Source: Arachis hypogaea
Lineage: Eukaryota > Streptophyta > Magnoliopsida > Fabales > Fabaceae
NCBI RefSeq assembly: GCF_003086295.3
Contig: NC_092046.1
Span: 108,665,363-108,729,362, forward strand
Length of the DNA: 64,000 nucleotides
Direction of reading: 5' to 3'
The notes beneath the pieces are model-generated. The model had not been told where the DNA came from. It ran no database searches and saw only the letters and a program-made list of their open reading frames with translations. Within the stretch, counting starts at the first letter, position 1; every line of letters begins with the position of its first letter. Below are positions 53,905-64,000 of the stretch, piece after piece. The position numbers and the translations under genes were made by a program.

Positions 53905-54499
53905 TCAAGGAGGCTTGTGCTTCCATCCATCCTTGAGTTGCCAACCATCCTTGCTCTTCAACAATCCTCCGGGATTCCACACGAAGTACATCAAGCTCCT
54001 AAGCAACCTCAAACAAGAAATTGGGATCCAAAATTGTTGGTTGTAAAGATGAAGGCCCGGATCCCACACTTTGGTTTCTCTATCATCCTCTTGTTGACTT
54101 TCACTTGTACCTTTGGATAAACAACCTTTCCAAGCTCCTTTTGAGCACCCACTTGAGTGTTGGAGTCCTCCAAATTGGACCTTGCACCACTTGTTCCTTG
54201 AACTCCATTGCCAACCAACATCCAATCCTTCACCATTTAACACTCCAAGAAGCACCTTGAGTTGATGGTCTGTCTCCAAGAGAGCATATTGGTATGGGCC
54301 TATAAAGCTCATGGAGGAAATTGTCACCTATTCAAATTGCCCTTGGGTTAGAGTCACTCTTGTAAATTCTTGCATGCATGCCTCCACTTCTTGGATGACC
54401 ACCTCTTCCTCACCATCCTTTTCAAGCTCTTCCATATCCCTCTAAAACTCCAAGGGGAAAGCTTCCTCAAGATCATTGAGGCGGTCGACCAAGGTGGAC
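53905..54499 (-). pseudogene. RE-H ORF, distal part
   Basis: Continues in frame from 62034-62284 when RE-I and one TGGAC are ignored. Acidic stretch (DLEEAFPLEF, MEELEKDGEEEVVIQE), a TAG at 54442-54444, another TAG at 54328-54330, then a 140-codon segment (MSFIGPYQYALLETDHQLKVLLGVL, VGWQWSSRNKW, VWNPGGLLKSKDGW) ending at 53905. I do not recognise the fold. It fills the place of gag-pol in the other elements and is followed at the same distance by hairpin A. Confidence 0.6.
54495..54499. repeat. Target duplication of RE-I (left), TGGAC
   Basis: Exact match to 62029-62033. Confidence 0.95.
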
Positions 54500-55963
54500 T
54501 GATAAACCCATATTTTATGATGTATTTTGTGCTCAATTTAAGTGATTTATTCAATCCTTCACCCACTTATTCATGTAAATTGCATGGTTTTACTTTCCCT
54601 TCCTTATTATGTGATATATGTGAAAAACATGTTTCCTATGCTTTAAAAATATTAATTTTGATTACCCTTTATCATCATTCGATGCCGTGATTTGTGTGTT
54701 AAGTATTTTCAGATCTCCTAAGGCAAGAATGGCTTAGAGGATAGAAAGGAAACATACAAAAATGGAAGGAAAGCACAAAAATGGAGTTTTGAAAAAAAGG
54801 GCAGCGACGCGAACGCATGGACGACGAGGCCGCGTGCCCAGCACGAAAAGGCAGCGACGCGAACGCGTGACTGACGCGGACGCGTGCCTTGAGCAGAACG
54901 TAAATGACGCGTACACGTGACCGAAGTAAACGCGTGACAAGGAAAACTCCCAGATGTCGCGACCGCGTGACCCACGCGGACGCGTGACAGACGCCACGTG
55001 CAGAAATTGCAGAAAATGCTCCCAGCGATTTCTAAAACCCTTTTTGGCCTAGATCCAAGTCCAGAAAGCACAGATTAGAGGTTATAAGGTGGGGGAATGC
55101 ATCCATTCAAAGAAGTTCTTCCGATTATTCACTTTTGATAATTTAGATGTAGTTTTTAGAGAGAGAGGTTCTCTCCTCTCTCTTAGGTTTTAGGATTAGG
55201 ATTCCTCTTAAGAATTTAGGATTACAACTTCCTCTCAGGTTCAATATTCCTTTTACTTTATATTTCTCTTTTACTTTCAGATACTTTAATGCTTCTATTT
55301 GTTAATTACTTATGATTGCCAAATTGGCTTATGAACCATTCATGTTAGGATTTTCTCTTATTAATGCAATTGAGGTATTTCAGATTTATGATTCTTATTT
55401 AGCTTTTTATATTCTTGGCTTTAATTGATTAACTGGAGACTCTTGAGTTATCAAACTTATCGTGGTTGTTAACTGTTATTTTTGCTAATTGAATTGAATT
55501 CTCCTAACTCTAGTCCTTTCTTAGGAGTTGGCTAGGACTTGAGGATCTAACTAATTAGTCTACTTGACTTTCCCTTGCTTTAGTAAAGGTTAACTAAGTG
55601 GGATTAAAACTCAATTCTCATCACCATCGATAAGGATAACTAGGATAGGGCTTCCGAATTTTCATACCTTGCCAAGAGATTTATTAGATATTAATTTATT
55701 AATTCCTGCAATTTATTTTCCTTGTTCAAACTTTTTAAAACCCAAAAATACTGTTTTCCATAACTAATAATAAGAACACCTCCCTGCAGTTCCTTGAGAA
55801 GACGACCCGAGGTTTAAATACTCGGTTATCAATTTTATTGGGTTTGCTTAAGTGACAAACAAAACTTTTGTACGAAGGGATTTTCTGTTGGTTTAGAAGC
55901 TATACTTGCAACGCAATTATATATATCTGTGAAAATCCTTTACCGACATTAAATCTCAGTCCG
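54500..55963 (+). repeat. RE-I 5' LTR
   Basis: TGATAAACCC..., about 1464 bp. CGCGACGCG-type palindromes at 54804-54995, TATAAGG near 55084, the GAGAGAGAGGTTCTCTCC inverted repeat near 55160. The right boundary is uncertain because the homology to the 3' LTR fades at CAGTCCG. Confidence 0.88.
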
Positions 55964-57282
55964 AAAACCACCCCTTCCCCCTCTCTTCTTTCTTCCCTTC
56001 CCTCTCTTCCACCCCTCTCAACCACCACTGCCCCCCCTCACCGCAGCCAGCCCCGACCACCCCGCCACCAACGCCGCCTCCCACCACCACAACCCTCACC
56101 TACCTCCTTTTTAACCCACCCCCTCCACCATTAACCCCAACCTAAAGCCCCCTGCCACCGCCCCTGCTCCACCACCGCGCCGCCGTGCTCCCTCTCAGCG
56201 CCGCCGCGTCACCACCACTATCTCTCTGCCCTCTTCTCTGTTCCATACATTTGTACTTCTACACACCAGGTTCCGCCATACTGCGATTCCTCTTTTCGAT
56301 TCCTTAGTTAGTTTTTCAATTTTTGTTCAGAATAGGATAATTAGAGATGCATGTTTGTAGTGGATTTTAGGTGGTTAGGTAGCTAGGATGTGGTTAGTGG
56401 ATTTAGGCCTAATAATTGCACTGTTCTTGCTACTTGTTTTATCTATTTTGCAATTCTGATTTTGCTGTGATGCTCATACTGTTCATATGCTGTTCTTTCA
56501 TGTTTCATGCTGCTGTTAAGACTGTTCTTTACTGTTCCTACTGTTTGTGACTCTTTGCAGCAATATTTTTTTCATATGAACTATTTTTCTCGCTGTTTAT
56601 TACTTGGGAACACCCAATTTTAGCCGAAATGCTGCCCAATTTTCTGCAAATTGTTTTCATGTATTGAGTTTGGAAATTTCATATTTTGCCTTACCTGGCT
56701 ACAACCAAACCAATTCATGACTTCCCGGGCTAGCATTCTTATTCCTTTTGATCCCCTAGTTAATAACTTGCACTATTGATGATTTCATGTTAGTTTTGCA
56801 ACTTTTCTATCCTTCTGAATTATCATCAATAACCTGATATTTTTGCTTGATTATGAGTTGATTATTCTTTAAATTTGTGAATTTAGTGTTACCTAGGAAA
56901 CATTTATCATGCCACTTACTTTAACTTCCTTTTTACTAACTCACTGCTTTCACTTTCTAACTTTCTATTCACCTATTACCCACTTTTAACTCACTAACTT
57001 CTCTTTTTGCCTTTTAACTAACTACTTTAACTTTCTAACTCAAGGCATGATTATTGTTTTTCCTAATTAACATGAATTCTACCAATATTATATTTTGGAT
57101 TGTGATTTTTCATCTCTGATTTTTTTTTAACTCACATATAGTCCAAAATGTACATATATTCAACTCATTTCATAATTCTACTGCTCGTTTGCCTTTATGC
57201 TTAAATTGTTATAAATCCTATTTGCCTACTTGTTTTCTTGCTTTTGTTCTTTAATTATATCCTGCAATTTCTGCTTTTCAGG
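55964..57282 (+). other. RE-I leader with a possible intron
   Basis: Starts with about 300 bp of C/T- and CCG-rich DNA, unlike anything else in the window. A possible donor (CAG then GTTCCG at 56270) is followed by 1 kb of T-rich DNA and a strong acceptor-like TTTCTGCTTTTCAG ending at 57281, one base before the ORF ATG. It looks like a plant 5'UTR with an intron. The frame across the C-rich part is compositional. Confidence 0.5.
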
Positions 57283-58758
57283 ATGTCTGACCCTCAACGC
57301 AAAGGAAAAGGCAAAGCAACCACTGGCAAACGGAAAAGAGGCAAATCCTCTATGTCCATCTTGGACATTTTGCATGATGATTCCTGGCGGGAAAAGCACT
57401 TTACCCCGCAGGAGAAGGCTGACCAGCTCCTCACTGCCAATGATCCAGTTAAATTTGCAAACAGATACTATGAGCTAAAGTATTCAGTGTTTGCCACTTC
57501 TAGGAACCTGTACCTGGAGAGAACTCTAAAAATTCCAGAAGAACTACAGCAGTACACCTCCGAACAGATAAAACAGAGAGGCTGGTTCTTCTTGGAGACA
57601 AACTTGACAGAGGTCAATGCTTCCTGGGTCAGAGAGTTTTACTGCAACTATTTTAAGACTTCCCTGGATGCAGTGCACCTCAGAGGGAAACAGATTTTGG
57701 TCACTGAGGAAGCCATTGAGGACATCCTCCACCTTCAGCCTAAATCAGATCAGCCTGACGATTACCAAAAGGCTGAGGAGGATATGCGCTTTATGAGATT
57801 TGATTGGGATGCTGTCAAGCAGAGAATAGCCCTTGATTCTACTGTCCCATAGGTCATGGGAAAGAACACAGTGATGCCTAAGGGAATCAAGCTGATTTAC
57901 CTGAATGATGAGGCTCGGCTCTGGCACCAGATTCTGAGCAACTATCTGATGTCGAGCACTCATGAGACAGAGCTGCCCGCTGCTATGATCACCTTCATCT
58001 AGTGTGTGATGGAGGGTAAGAACCTGTATCTTCCACGATTCATCCGGTATTACATGGCCAGGGTCCATGTCAGAGGCACCCTCCCTTTCTCTTATCTGAT
58101 CACCCAGCTAGGCCGTCGAGCTGACGTGCCTTGGGAGCTTGCTGATGAGAAGCCACCTGCTGCGGACTGCAAGAAGATTATCCCTCACAGCAAGAAGTTT
58201 CAGGCTTTAAGCCACAGACCCCCATTCCTCACCTCTTCTGATGAGACAGCCACACCTTCAGCTGCCCCTTCTTCATCCACTGCTACACCAACTACCACTA
58301 CTGCACCTCCACCTGCCTCAGAGCCCATTTACCACCTCGTGCACCGCCTATTTCAGTAACTGAACCAGATGGAGCGCCGCAACCAGCGGCGATATGAGAG
58401 ATCTGAGCGTCGCAACAAGCGACACTATGAGCACCTCAAGTTGATGATCTAATCCGGCGGCGACATCCCATCCGAGCCTGACACACCATCAGAGCCATCT
58501 GAGGAGGAGGCGGACGAGCATGAGGAGGAGACACATGCACAGAGAGAGGCTGAGCAGGCAGGACCAGAGCAGGCTGCGCCACAGCATGTGGAGCCACACC
58601 AGATCTAGGCCGCAGACCCAGAGATTCCTCTACAGTCAGCACCTCCACTGTAGCAGACAGATCCTCCTACACTTATCCAGGCTGCAGACCTTCAGGCCAC
58701 CATAGAGACTCCAGTAGCCCATCCTTTCGGTGATGACACTTCTTCACACCCAGCTTGA
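57283..58758 (+). pseudogene. RE-I ORF2, plant retroelement accessory protein, six stops
   Basis: A 491-codon frame from the ATG at 57283 to TGA 58756-58758. Internal stops: TAG 57850, TAG 58000, TAA 58357, TAA 58450, TAG 58606, TAG 58651. Basic start (RKGKGKATTGKRKRGK), then a globular domain (about residues 35-330) with RGWFFLETNL, REFYCNYF, VHLRGKQILVTEEAI, DEARLWHQILSNYLMSS, LPRFIRYYMARV and GTLPFSYLITQLG, then a proline-, threonine- and acid-rich tail. It belongs with the proteins called putative plant transposon protein (PF20167-like, from memory) and is a distant relative of RE-E ORF2 (EFYSNLW, VRGKIV). All six stops are one C-to-T change from CAG or CAA. Confidence 0.8.
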
Positions 58759-60496
58759 GTGAGCATCGAGGATGATGCTATATTTTAAGTGTGGGGAGGT
58801 CGCCATCCCTGGCCTATCTTTTTGGTGAACCACTACAGACTCTTTTTTATCTTATTTTTGTTTATTTTTCTGTATTTTTATCTTTATCTTTATTTTTATT
58901 TTTCAGTACTTACACATTGTTCTTTTGCTGTATTTCTACTTTATTTCTGCATTTTGCACTTTAGTTTATATCTTAGACATTTAGTTTAGTTTGCAATTTT
59001 AAACTTATTAGTTATAGAATATGTAGATTAATTAGTATAGTTTACCCCTTTAGCATATATTAGTTTGGTTTAATTAAAAATAAAAGGAAGTAAACTAGAG
59101 ACTTTAACAGAATCAAACATCCACACACCTTGTGTATATAGCATTACATGTTAGTTAGTTAACAACATTTCTTCAAGGAGGAACACTAAGATTTTAAGGA
59201 CCACCCTAATATTTACATTGAGAATAATGGGAACTCTTAATTTCTACTTGCATGACATACATAACTGATATATGATTTTTGAGCTGGAGAACACACAGAA
59301 TTTTGAGCTTAATTGTATGGTTACATTCAAACCATAAATTTCATTCCTGTGTATTTTGCCCTTCTTTTTCATTCTGATGTTCTTTACTTTGTTTTAATCT
59401 ATATGTCTAGTATAGAATATAGATACATACCAAGAGATGATTGAGGCCATCATTTGAATTTTTATTCACTTATCCCAAATTAGCCTACCTTTTACATCAC
59501 CTTTGTTAGCCCCCTTGAGCTTTTTAATCCCCTCTTGTTCTATAACCACATTACTAGCCTTAAGCAGAAAAACAAAATAAAAATCCCAAGTTGAATCCTT
59601 GATTAGCTTAAGATAGATATTGTGTACAATTTAAGAGTAGGGAATTTTATGGGAACATGGGATGATAGAAACAAAGTAGGAATTTAAAAAGAATAAGTTG
59701 TTTCAAAAATAAAATTCGGGAAGCATGCTCATGAGAAATCAAAACAATTGAATTACCATGTGCATAGATTTAAAAAAAATCATATAAAAAAAGAGAAATT
59801 TTTATTTTCAGTATTTAGATAAAGGGATATCTAAAAAATTCCCCAAAATAAAAATCAATGCACATGGGACAAAATTAAATTTAATGCATGAGCTTGTAAT
59901 ATAAAGTGGGAAAATTTGGGTAAATAGGTAAAGGAAATTAAAAATTATATAAAGTATGTATGTTAGGTGAGATCTTAGACTAATCAAGGATTCACTTATT
60001 AGCTCACTTAGCCTTATACATATACCCTTACCTTTACCTTGGCCCCATTACAACCTTGAAAAAGACCTCATGATTTTTGTATGTTTGTATTCCATATTTG
60101 TTGATTGGTTAGATGAAGAACAAAGTTTTAGAAAGCAAGGATAGAAAAAGAATAGAGTGAATAACCCAATAAACACTGAGTGACTAGAGAGTAAACACAA
60201 AATCCAGTGAGGGTTCAATAGCTCATCACCATATATCTCTACTTAATTGTTAATTGTCTTGCAAGTTTGTGAAATACTTTTACCCATCTCAATTGTAAAA
60301 GTGCTTTAACATTATCTAGGGTTTGGCTATGCATATATGATTCCTTGAGGATATGAATTAACTTAACTACATGTAAGCTTTATATACAAGTGAATAATAA
60401 CTAGAATTGCATTGCACATTTAGATAGTTTGCATTTAGAATAGAATGCATTGCATGAGATTCCCCCATTCTAACTTTACCCTTTCTCTTGGATTTA
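58759..60496 (+). other. RE-I 3' noncoding region
   Basis: Hairpin B and TTTAAGTGTGGGGAGG right after the ORF, then 1.7 kb of AT-rich DNA. The part 59460-60330 resembles the RE-H 3' region (50340-51060, opposite map direction), showing that the two families are related. Confidence 0.75.
58762..58779 (+). other. Hairpin B, post-ORF copy of RE-I
   Basis: Stem AGCATC / GATGCT, loop GAGGAT, then TTTTAAGTGTGGGGAGG. The loop contains GAGGA. Confidence 0.78.
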
Positions 60497-60514
60497 GCAT
60501 GAAGACATGCTATT
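60497..60514 (+). other. Hairpin B, 3'-LTR copy of RE-I
   Basis: Stem TAGCATG / CATGCTA, loop AAGA, 20 nt before the 3' LTR, then TTTAAGTGTGGAGAGG. Confidence 0.88.
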
Positions 60515-60534
60515 GTTTAAGTGTGGAGAGGTTG

Positions 60535-62028
60535 ATAAACCCATATTTTATAATGTATTTTGTGCTCAATTTAAGTGATTTATTCAATCCTTCATCCACT
60601 TATTCATGTAAATTGCATGGTTTTACTTTCTCTTCCTTATTATGTGATATATGTGAAAAACATATTTCCTATGCTTTAAAAATATTAATTTTGATTACCC
60701 TTTATCATCATTCGATGCCGTGATTTGTGTGTTAAGTATTTTCAGATCTCCTAAGACAGGAATGACTTAGAGGACAGAAAGGAAACATACAAAAATGGAA
60801 GGAAAGCACAAAAATGGAGTTTTGAAGAAAAGGGCAGCGACGCGAACGCATGGACGACGCGGCCGTGTGCCTAGCGCGAAAAGGCAGCGACACGAACGCG
60901 TGACTGACGTAGACGCGTGCCTTGAGCAGAACGTAAATGATGCGTACGCATGACTGAAGCGAACGCGTGACAAGGAAAACTTACAGATGACGCGACCGTA
61001 TGACCCACGTGGACGCGTGACAGACGCCACGTGCAGAAATTGCAGAAAACGCTCCCAGCGATTTCTGAAACCCTTTTTGGCCCAGATCCAAGTCCAGAAA
61101 GCACAGATTAGAGGTTATAAGGTGGGGGAATGCATCCATTCAAAGAAGTTTTTCCGATTATTCACTTTTGATAATTTAGATGTAGTTTTTAGAGAGAGAG
61201 GTTCTCTCCTCTCTCTTAGGTTTTAGGATTAGGATTCCTCTTAAGAATTTAGGATTACAACTTCCTCTCAGGTTCAATATTCCTTTTACTTTATATTTCT
61301 CTTTTACTTTCAGATACTTTAATGCTTCTATTTGTTAATTACTTTTGATTGCCAAATTGGCTTATGAACCATTCATGTTAGAATTTTCTCTTATTAATGC
61401 AATTGAGGTATTTCAGATTTATGATTCTTATTTAGCTTTTTATATTCTTGGCTTTAATTGATTAATTGGAGACTCTTAAGTTATCAAACTTATCGTGGTT
61501 GTTAATTGTTATTTTTGCTAATTGAATTGAATTCCCCTAACTCTAGTCCTTTCTTAGGAGTTGGCTAAGACTTGAGGATCTAACTAATTAGTCTACTTGA
61601 CTTTCCCTTGCTTTAGTAAAGGTTAACTAAGTGGGATTAAAACTCAATTCTCATCACCATCGATAAGGATAACTAGGATAGGGCTTCCAAATTTTCATAC
61701 CTTGCCAAGCGATTTATTAGATATTAATTTATTAATTCCTGCAATTTATTTTCCTTGTTCAAACCTTTTAAAACCCAAAAATACTGTTTTCCATAACTAA
61801 TAATATATATTTGATGAGGCAAAACCTGTTTTCCATAACACCTCCCTGCAGTTCCTTGAGAAGACGACCCGAGGTTTAAATACTCGGTTATCAATTTTAT
61901 TGGGTTTGCTTAAGTGACAAACAAAACATTTGTACGAAGGGATTTTCTGTTGGTTTAGAAGCTATACTTGTAACGCGATTATATATATTTGTGAAAATTC
62001 TTTACCGACATTAAATCTTAGTTCGTCA
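60535..62028 (+). repeat. RE-I 3' LTR
   Basis: 1494 bp ending GTTCGTCA. Palindrome zone 60836-61028. An extra stretch of about 30 bp near 61805-61836 is absent from the 5' LTR. Confidence 0.93.
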
Positions 62029-62033
62029 TGGAC
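62029..62033. repeat. Target duplication of RE-I (right), TGGAC
   Basis: Second copy of the footprint. The RE-H ORF resumes here. Confidence 0.95.
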
Positions 62034-62284
62034 AAAAAATCATTGATGATGCAATCCACTTTTTGATCAAACTCCCCCAATTCTCCATTTAACTCTTCCG
62101 GTTCACTAGCTCTACTTTCCTCCTCATGCAATTCAAGCATTGGCTCCTCTTCTTCTCCTTGAGGCTCCATGTTATCCTCCTCTCTATAGTTCTTCGTTGC
62201 TCCTCCACATTCCTCAAGGGGAATGTCTTGATTGCTCGAGCGTAGTGAGGCTAAGCGGTTCATTGCTTCGGCTATGGTAGCCAT
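62034..62284 (-). pseudogene. RE-H ORF, N-terminal part
   Basis: ATG at 62284 (MATIAEAMNRLASLRSS), then an acidic region (MEPQGEEEEPMLELHEEES). The frame runs into RE-I and continues at 54499. No known domain is recognised. Upstream DNA (62285-62934) is the element's leader region with no clear coding continuation. Confidence 0.6.
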
Positions 62285-62934
62285 AAATTCTCCTTACTTC
62301 TTTCGGAACCCTTCTTGCTCTTGGAAGAATGCTTGAAGGTCTTATTCTTCTTGGGGGCAAGGGTTGTAAAACTTCAATTTGAGGTGGAAAAGGAGATTCA
62401 AAGGTTAGGAAAAAGGTTGTATGGGTGAAAGGTGTATCATGTTGGTGAGGGTATTGAGGTGGTATAAAAGGTGGTGATGGTTCATATGGTTGGTAACAAG
62501 GTGTATAGACATTTTAATTCCATGGAGGTGGAGGGTGTGGTACTTAAAAGTTTAGTGGTTGAGGGTTGTGTATGGGGTATCCTTCATATCCTTGGGTTTG
62601 ATATTCATATAGGGGAGAGTGTGGCTCGTTGTGGTATGAGGGAGGTGTTTACCATGAGTGTTGCTCATACACAATTGGTTCCTCCCTTAATTGATTCTTC
62701 CACTCCATGAAGCCATCCCAACTTGAATTTATCATACACTACAAAATATTCACAACCAAGCTCCAAGCAACAAGGGTGATAGCTCATAGAGAAAGTAGAA
62801 AATAAAGGCCAAAGACATCAACAAACAAGAAAAATAGACACCCAAATATTAACAAAAATAACCAAATAACCAAAAAGTAAGCTATTTACACTATGGACAT
62901 ATTTACAACAACCAAAAGACAGTACTCAATTGCA
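62285..62934 (-). other. RE-H leader
   Basis: Between primer site and ORF. Sense has ACC- and CCA-rich stretches (62330-62700) that may be decayed gag-like low complexity, then AT-rich DNA. Nothing definite. Confidence 0.6.
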
Positions 62935-62952
62935 TCCCCGGCAACGGCGCCA
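62935..62952 (-). other. Primer binding site of RE-H (tRNA-Asp)
   Basis: Sense TGGCGCCGTTGCCGGGGA, 18 of 18, six bases from the LTR. Confidence 0.93.
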
Positions 62953-62958
62953 AAAACT

Positions 62959-64000
62959 TGACGAGTGAGCTAGTGTCAATCTAGAATTTCTCAAACTGGA
63001 ATATGTTCGTTGCAAGTATAGCTAAATCAACAACTAACTCTCAACATCAAAGTTTAGTATTTTCAAATACAAAATATATAAACCGAGAGTCTTTCAACCT
63101 CGGGTCATTCTCCCTAGGACGCAATTGGAAGTGTTTCTCTTTCGGTTGTGAGGAAAAGGGGGTTTTCAAGTAAGAAATGAAAGATTAAAAGAACTAAGCG
63201 ATAAAAGAACTAAGGAATGAGCAAAATTGAAAGTAATGCAAGCGACAAGGAATAAGATCAAAACTAGTGAAAATGCTATAAATGCAATAAAGAGCCTTGG
63301 CTTAGGAATGAGGATCCAAGGAATCCTATCATTGCCATAACCACAACTATGGTAATTATGATGAGTCAATCTCACCTAGTCAACCCCAACCGTCAAGGAG
63401 TAAGTCAAGCAAGCATAATTGACCTTAATCCATAAGTCCTAGCTAACTTACCAAACTAGTTGATAAAAAGCTAGCGTCAATGGAAACAAGAGTCAACTAA
63501 CTACCCAATAATTACCACTAAATGTCAGACATTATGACTCTAGTATCCTAGGAACTCAAACCACAAGCCAAGGTGGAAAAATCTACTCAAATTCTAAAGT
63601 TGGCATTTTCACAAACACCTTGTGTGCATAAAAGTAAAACATGGAAAGTTGCAAGTAAAAATAACAAACTATAACTAACTATCAACAATACCAAGAATAA
63701 ACATCCAAACAAACATAAAGAAAGCATGAAACATTAAATTCATCAATCAAAATTTCAAGAACTCAAAATTGCAATTATAAACAAAGTGCTTGAACCAAGG
63801 GAAATGAAAATAAAGACAATGTAATTAAAGAGGAATTAAAGAGTACTTACAATTAAAGATGATCAAAATCCAAAATTAAGCTTGCTATAAAATGCTACAT
63901 GAAAATTACATAAACCCTAGGAGAGCTCTCTACTCTACACTACTCCTACTCCTAATTAACTATGCTAAGAAAATGTAAAAATGTGGCCTTCTACTCTAAT
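62959..64000 (-). repeat. RE-H 5' LTR, cut by window edge
   Basis: First 1042 bp on the map of about 1615 expected. The U3 part with the palindromes lies beyond 64000. Confidence 0.92.

Larger units (their letters stand above)
54500..62028 (+). mobile_element. RE-I, LTR element carrying ORF2 only, 7.5 kb
   Basis: Plus-strand element with LTRs at 54500-55963 and 60535-62028, exact TGGAC duplication, and one broken accessory ORF. No gag, protease, RT or integrase. No tRNA-Asp or tRNA-Met primer site follows the left LTR, whose last bases differ from the right LTR. A GC-rich, CT-rich segment like a gene 5'UTR comes next. LTR differences are about 3.4% by eye, crowded into the CG-rich palindrome zone. 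Confidence 0.9.
48420..64000 (-). mobile_element. RE-H, non-autonomous LTR element, open at right edge
   Basis: 3' LTR 48420-50034, 5' LTR from 62959 to beyond the window, tRNA-Asp primer site 62935-62952. Its interior carries one weak ORF, hairpin A, a GTGCGTACGCAC palindrome field, a purine tract and hairpin B twice, but no recognisable gag, protease, RT or integrase. RE-I is inserted in the ORF. LTR differences are about 23 of 1042 comparable positions (2.2%), but the CpG-rich part cannot be compared. Left flank is TCTCC; the right flank is not in the window. Confidence 0.88.

Noticed and set aside
55868..56134. Proline-rich 88-codon frame in the RE-I leader
   Set aside because: Encoded by C-rich low-complexity DNA starting inside the LTR. 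More likely untranslated leader.

Overview
The window is plant nuclear DNA made almost entirely of nested LTR retrotransposons. I see no host gene, tRNA, rRNA or CRISPR array. Coding stretches are Ty3/gypsy polyproteins of the Athila-like branch, primed by tRNA-Asp, plus a plant retroelement accessory ORF. From memory, the LTR that starts TGATGAGCGGATAATTTATA resembles the FIDEL/Feral LTRs of peanut (Arachis), and the other repeats also fit legume pericentromeric heterochromatin. That assignment rests on memory and was not searched.

Layout, with elements named RE-A to RE-I. RE-A is the oldest layer and lies on the minus strand. Its 3' LTR is split into three pieces (723-866, 13090-14022, 47555-48080), followed by a short stretch of its interior (48081-48419). 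RE-B (867-13084, minus, TSD GTATT) sits in that LTR. It has two 2200-bp LTRs and a gag-pol frame with three stops, and it carries a 462-bp TRIM, RE-C (4559-5020, TSD CCATC). RE-D (14023-47549, minus, TSD GGGCG/TGGCG) also sits in the RE-A LTR and encodes only gag, protease and a short C-terminal tail. Inside RE-D lies RE-E (from 16900, minus, FIDEL-like, TSD GTCTC), with gag-pol and an accessory ORF2. RE-E is in turn broken by a solo LTR, RE-F (23924-25364, TSD ATAGC), and by RE-G (27696-37622, plus, Feral-like gag-protease element, TSD TCTAG/TCCAG). An illegitimate join at about 39450 duplicated 3.1 kb of RE-D plus RE-E LTR (39463-42597). RE-H (48420 to beyond 64000, minus, no reverse transcriptase) sits in RE-A and holds RE-I (54500-62028, plus, TSD TGGAC), which carries ORF2 only.

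All polyprotein frames are decayed, mostly by nonsense codons. Several are of the C-to-T kind expected from methylated DNA, so no element here looks able to move by itself.

The most interesting signal is shared architecture. Two small stem-loops recur across the families with compensatory base changes. Hairpin A lies about 40-51 nt after the first-ORF stop in five elements. Hairpin B has a purine tetraloop, usually AGGA or GGGA, and is followed by TTAAGTKTGGKG. It lies 17-20 nt before the 3' LTR in seven elements and again 51-56 nt before the ORF2 start in three. In addition, every LTR family carries its own array of CpG-containing palindromes in U3. These patterns suggest a shared cis-acting system for plus-strand priming and/or ORF2 expression. 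The function is inference.
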